Part shown: positions 18,394 to 27,086 of the stretch, one piece after another | Position numbering within the stretch: position 1 is the first letter of the stretch | Layout: each line of letters opens with the position of its first letter | NCBI GenBank assembly: GCA_934754425.1 | Contig: CAKVIN010000012.1 | Span: 17,241 to 81,240, forward strand | DNA length: 64,000 bases | Direction: 5' to 3' | Source of the DNA: an uncultured Candidatus Melainabacteria bacterium | GTDB lineage: Bacteria > Cyanobacteriota > Vampirovibrionia > Gastranaerophilales > Gastranaerophilaceae | Made by a program: the position numbers and the translations under genes | The notes under the pieces: generated by a model | The model's input: the letters and a program-made list of their open reading frames with translations, nothing else | Database searches by the model: none | What the model was told of the DNA's origin: nothing

Positions 18394-19418
18394 TAATTTA
18401 CATTCTTTATATAAAGTTCTTCTATCAAAACACAAACTGTTGCCGCTATAGCAGGCGCAAATACAACACCAATTACACCTAAATATTGAGCAGTTACGAA
18501 TAAGAAAAAGTATATAATCAACGGATGTAAATCCAAAAATTTACCAAAAACATAAGGTCTGACAAGATTATTTTCCGCCCACTGAACGATAGCAAACCAG
18601 ATTACAATAAGAAGAAGCGTGATAGCACCCATTTTATATGATACAAGCAAAGTAATCACTAAAGCTAAAGCCGGTCCAACTACCGGTATAATATCAAGAG
18701 CTGAATTTAGAATTCCGAGAAGCAATGCATAATCTACACCTAAAACCAACAATGCAATTGTCATCATTACACCTACAAAAATAATTGTTACAACAAGCGC
18801 AATCATGTAACCACCTATTTTTACAGAAATAGAATCCAAAATTTCTTCAGCTCTTTTTTTCATTGAATTTGGGAATAAACTTGTATAAGTTTTTCTTACA
18901 ACGGCTTTATCTACCATAAAATAGTAAACAATAATACAAGCTCCCAAAAAGTAGACAATTGTTGAAGCAAGCCCCTTACTAAAATTAATTGATTCATTCA
19001 CAAATTTTGACGTAAATCCGGATGCTGTAGATAAAATTTCTCCGATATCTAACTGTGCAAGTTCTGATTGATTAACAAACGGAGTTGATAATAAGAAATT
19101 CTTTACAGTTTCAATATGTTCCGGCAACATCAATAAAAATGATTTAATTTGATGTCCTGCTACAAAAAATAATGGCAATAAAAATCCTGCTGATATTACT
19201 AAAATTCCGGACAATATCAAAACTGATGCCAATGAACGACTCATTTTCTTCTCCATTTTATCCACAAATGGATTTAATGAGCATGCGATTACGTATGAAG
19301 CAAAAAACAAAATTGCTATATCTTTAATTTTTGTTATAAAAACCAAAAATAATAACGCAATTACAAAAAATATTATATTTTTTATAGTCATATATTTTTT
19401 TACAAAAACATCAAACAT
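18393..19418 (-). CDS. AI-2E/PerM family membrane permease
   Basis: The protein of about 341 residues has the family layout: two N-terminal transmembrane helices, a further one, a soluble loop (about 100-170) and four or five C-terminal helices with LGILNSALDIIPVVGPALA and WAENNLVRPYVFGKFLDLHP. Members export autoinducer-2 or antiport Na+/H+; the substrate cannot be read. The start is ATG 19418 (MFDVFVKKYM), preceded by AAGGAG; the longer frame upstream runs through the divergent promoter region. It is the first gene of a two-gene unit with the radical SAM gene. Confidence 0.85.
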   Translation of the reverse strand: MFDVFVKKYMTIKNIIFFVIALLFLVFITKIKDIAILFFASYVIACSLNPFVDKMEKKMSRSLASVLILSGILVISAGFLLPLFFVAGHQIKSFLLMLPEHIETVKNFLLSTPFVNQSELAQLDIGEILSTASGFTSKFVNESINFSKGLASTIVYFLGACIIVYYFMVDKAVVRKTYTSLFPNSMKKRAEEILDSISVKIGGYMIALVVTIIFVGVMMTIALLVLGVDYALLLGILNSALDIIPVVGPALALVITLLVSYKMGAITLLLIVIWFAIVQWAENNLVRPYVFGKFLDLHPLIIYFFLFVTAQYLGVIGVVFAPAIAATVCVLIEELYIKNVN

Positions 19419-19479
19419 ATTACACTCCTTATCCTTATTGATAATGTTACCATAAACTAAATTATGATAATATATATGT

Positions 19480-20262
19480 ATGGATAAAATATTAGAAATT
19501 AAAAATTTAACAGTAGAATATGAGAGCCTGAATGACAAAACTAGCAAAAAGCTAAAAGCTGTAGATGATACGTCTTTTTATATAAAAGAAGGAGAAATTT
19601 ATGCTCTTGCCGGCGAATCAGGTTGTGGCAAATCAACAATCGCAAAAACTATAACACGTCTCATAAAACCAGCGAGCGGCGAAATTCTATTTGAAAACAA
19701 AAATATTTTTCTTTTTTCAAAAGAAGAAAAAAAACATTATCCCAAAGATGTTCAAATGATATTTCAAAATCCATATTCCAGCTTAAATCCTAAAATGAAA
19801 ATTAAAGAAATTTTATCCGAACCCCTAGATATTAATACCAGTTATTCTAAAAACAGAAAAAATGCTCTTGTTAAATCAATTTTATCAGACGTTGGATTAT
19901 CAGAAGATAGCCTGGAAAGATATCCGCACGAATTTTCCGGTGGACAAAGACAAAGAATTGCAATCGCTCGTGCACTTATTCTTAACCCTAAATTAATCAT
20001 AGCAGATGAACCTGTCAGTGCTCTTGATGCAAGTATTCAAGCTCAAATAATCAACCTACTTAAAGAATTAAAAAAGGAACGTAACTTAACTATTTTATTT
20101 ATTTCTCATGATTTAAACGTAATACGTTATCTTGCAGATAGAGTAGGAATCATGTATTTTGGGAAATTAGTAGAAGAAAATTTTACAGAGATGATTTTCA
20201 ATAATCCAAAAGAAGATTATACAAAATTATTATTAAACTCAGCACCAACTTTAAAACAATAA
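19480..20262 (+). CDS. Oligopeptide-type ABC transporter ATP-binding protein
   Basis: A complete ATPase of 260 residues with Walker A GESGCGKST (about 45-53), the Q-loop VQMIFQNPYSSLNPKM, signature HEFSGGQRQRIAIARAL, Walker B LIIADEPVSALDASIQ and the switch histidine in LFISHDLNVIRYLADRVGIM. It groups with the OppF/DppF/NikE type that energises uptake of peptides or nickel across the inner membrane. No permease, binding protein or second ATPase is adjacent, so it is isolated. A GATAAT at 19466-19471 would start transcription only about 2 bases before the ATG. Its 3' end overlaps the convergent TPR gene by 12 bases. Confidence 0.9.
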   Translation: MDKILEIKNLTVEYESLNDKTSKKLKAVDDTSFYIKEGEIYALAGESGCGKSTIAKTITRLIKPASGEILFENKNIFLFSKEEKKHYPKDVQMIFQNPYSSLNPKMKIKEILSEPLDINTSYSKNRKNALVKSILSDVGLSEDSLERYPHEFSGGQRQRIAIARALILNPKLIIADEPVSALDASIQAQIINLLKELKKERNLTILFISHDLNVIRYLADRVGIMYFGKLVEENFTEMIFNNPKEDYTKLLLNSAPTLKQ

Positions 20263-21582
20263 AGAATTTTTTGTTGGTATTTTTATTGAATATACCAGAG
20301 TTTTATATTTATCATCTTTGTATAAATAGACATCAATGCTATATTGATCAAGTTCTTTTTGAGTAAAAATATTTTTCCCTAATACAACTGTAAAATCCTC
20401 TGTTACACCACCATTCGAATACAATGGTTTTCCTTTTTCTACACATTTAAAAGTTTTTATTTCTTTTACTTTTCCATTTCTATTCAAAACAAAATCAACA
20501 GACATCTTTTTTATATCAACATGAGAAACATTTTTAAACCTAAACACACCTCTTAATCGATATGTAAATAACCATTTTTTTACAGTAAATTTATCCAATA
20601 ATACATCTACATCATCTTTATATATTACTTTATTATTGACAAACAAATCTATCGAATGCATTTTGTATCTATATAGTTTTGCCTCAGTTAATTTACCTTG
20701 CAGTTCAAGAATGTTTGCGGTTTTCAACAAAGCTTTCGAATAAACATTGTAATCAATATTCTGCGGCTCTTCTTGTAATAATTTTTCAAAATAATTTACT
20801 GACTTTATAGGCTCTAAATCAGAATATATTATTGCCAATCTATATCTCAATTTAAAATTATTAGGCGCATATTTTTCTGCCTTATGCAAAAATCTTACTG
20901 CATCAGAATTTTTTCCGCTTTTAACCATTACATCTGCAGTTTCAATATAAGAATTTACAATTCTATCAGAAATAGATTTTTCTACTACAGCATCTTTGTT
21001 TTTAAATTTATTATAATAATATTCTGCTTTTTCATAACTTTTTGCAGCACTTAGGAATTTGCCAAGAGAATAATATTTATCACCCATCTCTATATAAGAA
21101 CGAGTTTTAAACTTTATTAGATTAACATTACTAATGTCTTTTACTGAAGATATCAAACTTTGAGCTTCTTCCAAATATCCTTGTAATATTAATACTCTTG
21201 CCAATCGATAATATGGAGTATAAACACCATTTCCGGCTTTTTTCAATGCTAATTCATAAGCTTTTTGAGCATTTTCAAATTCTCCGGCTGATTCATACAA
21301 AGAACCAACCTGAAGACAAATCGTATAATTTTTACTCTGCAAATCTTTTAAAAAGTCTGATTTTAATATTAATTGCTTTGCAATTTCAGTATTAATTTTA
21401 TTCTTTACACTGCTATCTTCATAAAGTTGCTTTATCATTTCACTACGAGCATGAAAAGATAATAGCATTGTAAAAATTAAGCCAACTAAAAATGACAAAA
21501 AAACCGTACGCAAATATTCTTGTATAATTTGCGTTTTACTTTTTACTTCAAAACGTGGTTTCTTTGCTTTTTCTTTAATCAT
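20251..21582 (-). CDS. TPR-containing membrane-anchored protein
   Basis: The 443-residue protein has a basic N-terminus and one transmembrane helix (about 26-44, VFLSFLVGLIFTMLLSF). TPR-like repeats cover about 70-310, including LCLQVGSLYESAGEFENAQK-type and SKALLKTANILELQGKL segments. A C-terminal beta-rich domain of about 130 residues (MSVDFVLNRNGKVKEIKTF) follows. The topology suggests an exported TPR scaffold at the cell surface or periplasm. Its start overlaps the end of the MgtC family gene by 8 bases, so the two are coupled. Partner and function are unknown. Confidence 0.7.
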   Translation of the reverse strand: MIKEKAKKPRFEVKSKTQIIQEYLRTVFLSFLVGLIFTMLLSFHARSEMIKQLYEDSSVKNKINTEIAKQLILKSDFLKDLQSKNYTICLQVGSLYESAGEFENAQKAYELALKKAGNGVYTPYYRLARVLILQGYLEEAQSLISSVKDISNVNLIKFKTRSYIEMGDKYYSLGKFLSAAKSYEKAEYYYNKFKNKDAVVEKSISDRIVNSYIETADVMVKSGKNSDAVRFLHKAEKYAPNNFKLRYRLAIIYSDLEPIKSVNYFEKLLQEEPQNIDYNVYSKALLKTANILELQGKLTEAKLYRYKMHSIDLFVNNKVIYKDDVDVLLDKFTVKKWLFTYRLRGVFRFKNVSHVDIKKMSVDFVLNRNGKVKEIKTFKCVEKGKPLYSNGGVTEDFTVVLGKNIFTQKELDQYSIDVYLYKDDKYKTLVYSIKIPTKNSLLF

Positions 21583-22294
21583 TTAATTCCTGTAATGAAA
21601 TCGAATCAACTTCTACTAAATTATTGATTTTTTCATAAAAAAATCTTAATTCTTTTTTACAACCTATATCAAAAGTTACAGTTACTTTTGATTTATCAGC
21701 GTTTTCTAACAATTTTTTAGACGTAAAATCTCTTACATTATCAACATTTGTACATACAAAATCATACAAAGTTTTTACATCACTAAGATTCAAATAAACA
21801 GTCATTTTACATCTTCTAACCAATTTGCCGCTTGATGGTAATATCTGTCTTTCAAAAATTCTAATAAGGGTTAATACTGCAACACTTAATACTGTAGCTA
21901 TAATAGCAACATCAAAAATTCCTGCACCACAAGCCATTCCGATACTTGCTGCAATCCATAATGTAGCCGCTGTTGTTAATCCAAAGACCATAGGCCCATT
22001 TCTTAAAACGGTACCGGCACCAATAAAACCAATACCGGTAACAACTTGCGCTGCTACCCTTGATGTATCTCTTATACCTGTAGCTTGACCAATATCTACA
22101 TTATCTCCTGTTGCAAATGTCGGAAATGCATATATTGAAAGTAATGTAAAAACACAAGCTCCTAAACAAACTAAAATATGCGTACGCAAACCAGCATATT
22201 TATTTGTAAGTTCCCTTTCTAAACCAAGTGCAAAACCCAATATTATAGCCATTAATAAACGCATTATAAATTCTGCATTGAAAAACATACTCAT
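21575..22294 (-). CDS. MgtC/SapB family membrane protein
   Basis: About 239 residues with four or five N-terminal transmembrane helices carrying the family signatures LGFALGLERELTNKYAGLRT, GACVFTLLS, VVTGIGFIGAGTVL and TTAATLWIAASIGMACGAG. A C-terminal cytosolic ACT-like domain of about 75 residues follows. MgtC proteins support survival in low magnesium and acidic conditions and modulate F-ATPase in pathogens; the role here is unknown. I start at ATG 22294, which has GGAGAGAGA at 22301-22309. It is the first gene of a coupled pair with the TPR protein. Confidence 0.88.
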   Translation of the reverse strand: MSMFFNAEFIMRLLMAIILGFALGLERELTNKYAGLRTHILVCLGACVFTLLSIYAFPTFATGDNVDIGQATGIRDTSRVAAQVVTGIGFIGAGTVLRNGPMVFGLTTAATLWIAASIGMACGAGIFDVAIIATVLSVAVLTLIRIFERQILPSSGKLVRRCKMTVYLNLSDVKTLYDFVCTNVDNVRDFTSKKLLENADKSKVTVTFDIGCKKELRFFYEKINNLVEVDSISLQELND

Positions 22295-22394
22295 CTCTAT
22301 TCTCTCTCCATAATTATAAATATAATACACTATTTAAGCTAAAAATACAATGATTATAGTAGGCAAAAGGTATTGTTTAATATATAATCTGGGT

Positions 22395-23426
22395 ATGGAT
22401 ATAAATTGTAAAACAATCAAACAACAATTAGAAGAACAAGAACTCAAAACATTAAGTCCTTATGCAACTAAATGTTTACAGTCAAAAGGACGAAAACGTC
22501 CAAGAAATGAACAATTTGAAATTAGAACAGAGTTTCAACGTGATAGAGATAAAATTCTCCATTCCAAGTCTTTTAGACGTTTAAAGCATAAAACACAAGT
22601 ATTTTTGTCACCGTTCAACGACCATTTTAGAACTCGTCTTACTCATACTCTAGAAGTTGCTCAAATCGGTAGAACAATGGCTAGAGCATTAAAACTTAAC
22701 GAGGATTTAGTAGAAGCTATTGCACTCGGACATGATTTAGGGCATACTGCTTTTGGACACTGTGGAGAAGGCACATTAGACGAATTACTTCCAACCGGTT
22801 TTCATCACAACTTACAGAGCGTAAGGGTTGTAGAAGTTCTCGAGGATATGAATTTATGCAAAGAAACTGTAGACGGAATTCTAACTCACACCTGGGGATA
22901 TAAACCTAAAACTCCGGAAGCACAAGTCGTTCAATTCGCAGACAAAATTGCTTATATTAACCACGATATCGAAGATTCTGTAAGAGCAGGAATTATTACA
23001 GAAGATGATTTGCCAAAAGATTGCGTAAAGTATTTTACGTCCAATCAATCTGCACGATTAGGCAAAATGATTACAGATGTTATCACAAACTCCATGAATC
23101 AAGAAAAAGTTTCTATGTCAGAAGAAGGCTGGTTTTATGTAACCAAGCTTCGTAGTTGGATGTTTGACAATGTTTATCTTGATCCAATAGCAAAAGCTGA
23201 AGAAAAAAAAGCAAAAAACATAATTAAATCATTATACGAATTTTATACAAATATGCTTCAACCATATTATACACAAGAAGAAATTCCACAAATTGTTGCA
23301 GATTATATCTCCGGCATGACAGATCAATACGCAATTAGAAGATATAAAGATTTATTCATCCCAATGCCACTTGCAGAAAGAACTAATGATGATGCATTGT
23401 TAAAGAAGGCTCGTGAAAGAGAATGA
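22395..23426 (+). CDS. dgt: HD-domain dGTP triphosphohydrolase-like protein
   Basis: The conserved HD-domain pattern is present: RLTHTLEVAQIGRTMARAL with the first histidine, then ALGHDLGHTAFGHCGE with the HD pair, and VQFADKIAYINHDIED with the last aspartate. It is of the short Gram-positive/cyanobacterial dGTPase type (343 residues from this start) that hydrolyses dNTPs to deoxynucleoside plus triphosphate. I start at ATG 22395 (MDINCKTIKQ): a TATAAT at 22383-22388 puts the transcript start exactly on this A, so a leaderless mRNA is likely and the upstream ATG 22350 would be untranscribed. It overlaps the lipoate ligase gene by 4 bases (ATGA). Confidence 0.88.
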   Translation: MDINCKTIKQQLEEQELKTLSPYATKCLQSKGRKRPRNEQFEIRTEFQRDRDKILHSKSFRRLKHKTQVFLSPFNDHFRTRLTHTLEVAQIGRTMARALKLNEDLVEAIALGHDLGHTAFGHCGEGTLDELLPTGFHHNLQSVRVVEVLEDMNLCKETVDGILTHTWGYKPKTPEAQVVQFADKIAYINHDIEDSVRAGIITEDDLPKDCVKYFTSNQSARLGKMITDVITNSMNQEKVSMSEEGWFYVTKLRSWMFDNVYLDPIAKAEEKKAKNIIKSLYEFYTNMLQPYYTQEEIPQIVADYISGMTDQYAIRRYKDLFIPMPLAERTNDDALLKKARERE

Positions 23427-24064
23427 AACTGATTGAATACAATGTTTATAGCGGGCAGGAAAACATGCAAATTGATTCAGACATTCTTGACACTGCCATA
23501 TCAAATAATACAACAGAACCTATCTTTAGACTTTATGGATGGTCGCCCAAATGTATTTCTTTAGGCCGAAACCAAAAAAACGACTTCATTAAATATAAAA
23601 ACATTGATTGCGTCCGAAGATTAACCGGTGGAAGAGCTCTTTTGCATGACGATGAAATAACATATAGTTGCGTAATTCCGATAGAATGCGTACCTTTGGG
23701 AGAAAGCGTTTCTCAATCATATAAATACATTTCCGGTATACTTATTGATTTCTTTAACAAACTAGGTATCAAACTGGATTTTGGTGAAAATAAAAAAGTA
23801 TCAACTCATTTTGATTATTGCATGCTAATCTCTACCGGAGCAGATGTTTGTTTTAATGGTAAAAAAATTATAGGCTCTGCGCAATGCCGTAAACATGGTT
23901 ATATTTTACAACACGGCTCTATTTTATATAATTATGACAAACATTTTTTAGAAAATTTGTTTAACGAAAATATAGAAGGAATTACTTCTATAAAAGAAAT
24001 TTTACCTCAAATGACAAAAATAGAATTCATTACACAATTAAGCGAATACATTAAATCAATATAA
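23423..24064 (+). CDS. Lipoate-protein ligase A family protein
   Basis: The protein of 213 residues has the biotin/lipoate ligase fold: RRLTGGRALLHDDEITYS (lipoyl-AMP binding RRxxGG motif) and the catalytic lysine region NGKKIIGSAQCRKHG, followed by LQHGSILYNYD. It would attach lipoate or octanoate to E2 or H proteins, for example GcvH of the glycine cleavage system. It lacks the C-terminal accessory domain of E. coli LplA, as many family members do. The start overlaps the dgt stop by 4 bases, so translation is coupled. Confidence 0.87.
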   Translation: MKLIEYNVYSGQENMQIDSDILDTAISNNTTEPIFRLYGWSPKCISLGRNQKNDFIKYKNIDCVRRLTGGRALLHDDEITYSCVIPIECVPLGESVSQSYKYISGILIDFFNKLGIKLDFGENKKVSTHFDYCMLISTGADVCFNGKKIIGSAQCRKHGYILQHGSILYNYDKHFLENLFNENIEGITSIKEILPQMTKIEFITQLSEYIKSI

Positions 24065-24104
24065 AAAAAAGTAACGAGCGTTAAAAACACTCGTTACTTT
24101 TTTT
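24064..24104. terminator. Bidirectional Rho-independent terminator
   Basis: A perfect 15-base stem (24064-24078 with 24090-24104) carrying GTAACGAG / CTCGTTAC, bounded by A7 and T7 runs. It serves the lipoate ligase gene and the convergent coiled-coil gene. Confidence 0.92.
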
Positions 24105-24115
24105 ATAAGTTAAAA

Positions 24116-26698
24116 TTAACCTAAAATATCATTCAAATCACCAAGAATACCTTCATGATTTTTGCCACAGTTACATTCACAAGTTACCTTACCTGTTACA
24201 TCAACTGTAACTTTATGATCTTTAATTGCAGCTAAAATGTCATCTAATTTATTCATAATTTTGTCTAACTTTTCTAACAATTTTGAATCATCATATTTGC
24301 CAGCATTTTTATTAATGAAATTAAGTATATTTTTAATATTTTGATCAACATCACCTAATTTATCATATATTGCTTTTGTTGTTACCTTTATAACGTCCAT
24401 TTTTGCGTCAATATTACTCAATACATTACCATTTTTCTGAGTTAATTTTATCAATTCACTTAACATTGCTTCGACAGAGCTCAAATCAACGGTTCCGCCT
24501 GAAATTTTAATATTAGACATTGCGTCAATGATTTTTGAAGTATTGTTATCCATTTTTTGAAGAACTTTATTAAGCAATGCTTCAACATTTGTAGCATGGC
24601 TTCCACCATCATTAATTGCTTTTAGAATAGCTGTTAAATCAGCAGTAATACCGGCTCCAAGTTTGTTAATTGCATTAAGAATGTTTGTTTGCATTGTTTT
24701 ATTTTCAGCACCGTTCTTTTCAACATTCTTATTCAATTGAACTAACAAGTTTTTAATTTCATTAACATCAGCTTTACCACTATTAATAGCTTCTAAGATT
24801 TTATTCAAATGACCATTCATTTCAAAGCCAACTGCTGCGATATAATTAAGAACTTCATCATGGAATTGAGCATTTTGATTTGCAATTTTTTCCAACAATG
24901 TTAATGTCTTTTTAATCTCAGTAAGATCAGCATTTCCTTTATTAATTGCATCTAAGATTTTATTCAAATGACCATTCATTTCAAAACCAACTGCTGCAAT
25001 ATAATTCAGAATTTCTTTTTGTAACTCAACATCTTGCTTAGACATCTTTTCTAATAAGCTATTAGTTGAATCGATTTTACTACCATTATTAGCAATAGCA
25101 TCCAAGAGTTTTTGCAATGCTTCTTCTGACAATCCGCATTTATCAACCTTATCTAATAAAGCAGTTAACAAATTATTTGTTACATCAGCCTTGTCATTAT
25201 GCTGTTTCAAATATTGTTCAATTTTTTCTAATGCAGCCTTGATTGCTTTATTATCAGCAAATTGATTTTCAATCTTATTAATAATAGCATCAAGTTTACC
25301 ATTAATAACTTCGCCAATTGATTTAATATCACCTAATACAGCTAAAATTGCAGCCAATTTTTCTTGAGTTGTACCTTTGATATTATCTAACTTCGCAAGA
25401 ATATCTTTCATAGTTAAATTACTATCTTTGCTTAGTTCAATTTGATCACCTTGTAGATCAATAACTGTCTTCAATAAAGTTGACAATTTTTCCATATAAG
25501 CATTTAAAGTAGCTTCATTGTTGACTTGGCCATTCTTTATAGCTTCCAAAATTGCTGACAATTCTTTCTTAATACTTGTTCCATTAATAGTGATATTTTC
25601 ATTTGTAGCTTCTACCAAAGAAGTTAATGTATCAACTGTAGTGTTAATATTAGTCAACATTTCAATAATTTTAGCATTATCTTCATTATTTTTCTGCATA
25701 TCATCTGCAAGATTTTTCAAGTATGAATTATTAGCAGTCAACAATTTTATAATTTCATCACCATATTTTGCCAAATCATATCCCAATTTTTGAATTTCAT
25801 TTTTTAATGCATCAATACCTTTTTCAAAAGCAGCAATCAATTTTGATTGATCTTGCTGAGGTATGTGAATTGCAACAACCTGACTTACATTCGTTTCTTG
25901 CGTACAACTTGTCATAGATGCAACAGCCGCAACACCAGCTGCCGGAACTGCAACTTTACTCAAAGATACACCCTTCAACAATTGTAATACTTTAGGTAAT
26001 TCTTTAAAACCTTTTGCAACACCGGCACCACTGACGAATAACAATGCAATGTCTGCTGCGTTCATATTATCTACATAATCAGCAAACTTTTCTAATAATT
26101 GTTTTTCTGCACCGGTATAATTTTTAGCTACATCTCTAATTTTACCAGCTGACCAATCACCAACTTGTTCAACAGCTTCTGCCGCATCTGCTACAAAACC
26201 AACACCGGCAACGTGTGATGCTATTTTACCAGCCGTTTTAGAACCAGTAACATGTTCAACACCTTTTTCTATATAATTTGCATGATCTTTAACTACATCA
26301 GTAGCAGTTTGTGTAGCGGCACTAACCATTGCACCGGTAGTTTCAACTAAACCGCTACTATTATTCCAAGCATTTGAAAAAGTTTGAGCATATTTAGATA
26401 AATTCTTTTTAATCTTACCTAATGCTTTGTCTAAAAGACTAGGTTCTTCCTGAGAAACCTGTGGTTCTGCTTTTTTAGTTTGTGTATACTGCTTTGTACC
26501 ATCCTTGCTTTTACCTCTGTTAACAAGAACAAAGTCACCAATTCTAGCTTCTCCTGATGAAAATGCTTCGTTTAAAGCAGCTGCTTCTTCCGGTGTCAAT
26601 TTCAAATCTTTTGCTTCATTGGAATTAATTTTACCATCCTTTAAAGCCTTAATAATTTGTTGAGCCTTATCAGCACTAATTTTACTTAAATCTGCCAT
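24116..26698 (-). CDS. Giant coiled-coil/helical-repeat protein, putative exported
   Basis: An 860-residue protein with no N-terminal signal peptide. Residues 1-60 contain an EF-hand-like KDGKINSNEA loop. Residues 100-235 are amphipathic helices. A hydrophobic stretch at about 225-265 ends AAVASMTSC, resembling a lipobox but internal. Residues 280-830 are a long run of helical heptad-like repeats (NGQVNNEATLNAYMEKLSTL style), including a 53-residue duplication that contains NYIAAVGFEMNGHLNKIL twice. The C-terminus is Cys-rich (CECNCGKNH). A sigma-28-type promoter lies at 26756-26782. I infer an exported fibre- or translocator-like protein; the family is unknown. Confidence 0.65.
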   Translation of the reverse strand: MADLSKISADKAQQIIKALKDGKINSNEAKDLKLTPEEAAALNEAFSSGEARIGDFVLVNRGKSKDGTKQYTQTKKAEPQVSQEEPSLLDKALGKIKKNLSKYAQTFSNAWNNSSGLVETTGAMVSAATQTATDVVKDHANYIEKGVEHVTGSKTAGKIASHVAGVGFVADAAEAVEQVGDWSAGKIRDVAKNYTGAEKQLLEKFADYVDNMNAADIALLFVSGAGVAKGFKELPKVLQLLKGVSLSKVAVPAAGVAAVASMTSCTQETNVSQVVAIHIPQQDQSKLIAAFEKGIDALKNEIQKLGYDLAKYGDEIIKLLTANNSYLKNLADDMQKNNEDNAKIIEMLTNINTTVDTLTSLVEATNENITINGTSIKKELSAILEAIKNGQVNNEATLNAYMEKLSTLLKTVIDLQGDQIELSKDSNLTMKDILAKLDNIKGTTQEKLAAILAVLGDIKSIGEVINGKLDAIINKIENQFADNKAIKAALEKIEQYLKQHNDKADVTNNLLTALLDKVDKCGLSEEALQKLLDAIANNGSKIDSTNSLLEKMSKQDVELQKEILNYIAAVGFEMNGHLNKILDAINKGNADLTEIKKTLTLLEKIANQNAQFHDEVLNYIAAVGFEMNGHLNKILEAINSGKADVNEIKNLLVQLNKNVEKNGAENKTMQTNILNAINKLGAGITADLTAILKAINDGGSHATNVEALLNKVLQKMDNNTSKIIDAMSNIKISGGTVDLSSVEAMLSELIKLTQKNGNVLSNIDAKMDVIKVTTKAIYDKLGDVDQNIKNILNFINKNAGKYDDSKLLEKLDKIMNKLDDILAAIKDHKVTVDVTGKVTCECNCGKNHEGILGDLNDILG

Positions 26699-26755
26699 AA
26701 TAGTAATTGCTCCTTTCTTTAATTTTTATAACAATACAATCCTACTTTGGTATGT

Positions 26756-26782
26756 TTAACGGCATTTTTTTCTAAAACTTTA
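26756..26782 (-). promoter_or_regulatory. Sigma-28 (FliA)-type promoter
   Basis: Read on the minus strand: TAAAGTTT (26782-26775), 11 bases, GCCGTTAA (26763-26756). It is 58 bases upstream of the ATG at 26698. Confidence 0.75.
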
Positions 26783-26860
26783 GGATTTTTTTCTATATTG
26801 TTACAAAAATTTACAATACATAGTTAAATGTATTGGTTTTCCTCATGTTTTTCTCTATGG

Positions 26861-26875
26861 ATATATAAAGTATTT
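26861..26875 (-). promoter_or_regulatory. ACTTTATATAT promoter-like element
   Basis: AAATACTTTATATAT on the minus strand, identical over 15 bases to the elements at 38289-38303 (minus) and 40383-40397 (plus). It would be a second, distal promoter for the coiled-coil gene. Confidence 0.4.
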
Positions 26876-27086
26876 TTGTTATAAAAAATTGATAACAAAA
26901 AAGAATAAAATTGAATAAAATTTTGCAAAGTCAACAATAATCAAGTAAATTAAGATTTACAAAAATTAACATTTTTATTTTCCTGCGTTCAAGAAACAAT
27001 CATTATACTAAAAGCTCAAACATGCAACTTTTCTTTACATTATGGCAATTTTGATGAATTTATTGTTTTATATATAATGTATGGTT

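Larger units (their letters stand above)
26699..27086. other. Divergent promoter region
   Basis: No gene is seen. On the minus strand the stretch holds the sigma-28-type promoter (26756-26782) and an upstream AAATACTTTATATAT element (26861-26875) for the coiled-coil gene. On the plus strand, TTGATG (27051-27056), 16 bases and TATAAT (27073-27078) form the promoter of the M16 peptidase gene. Confidence 0.6.
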
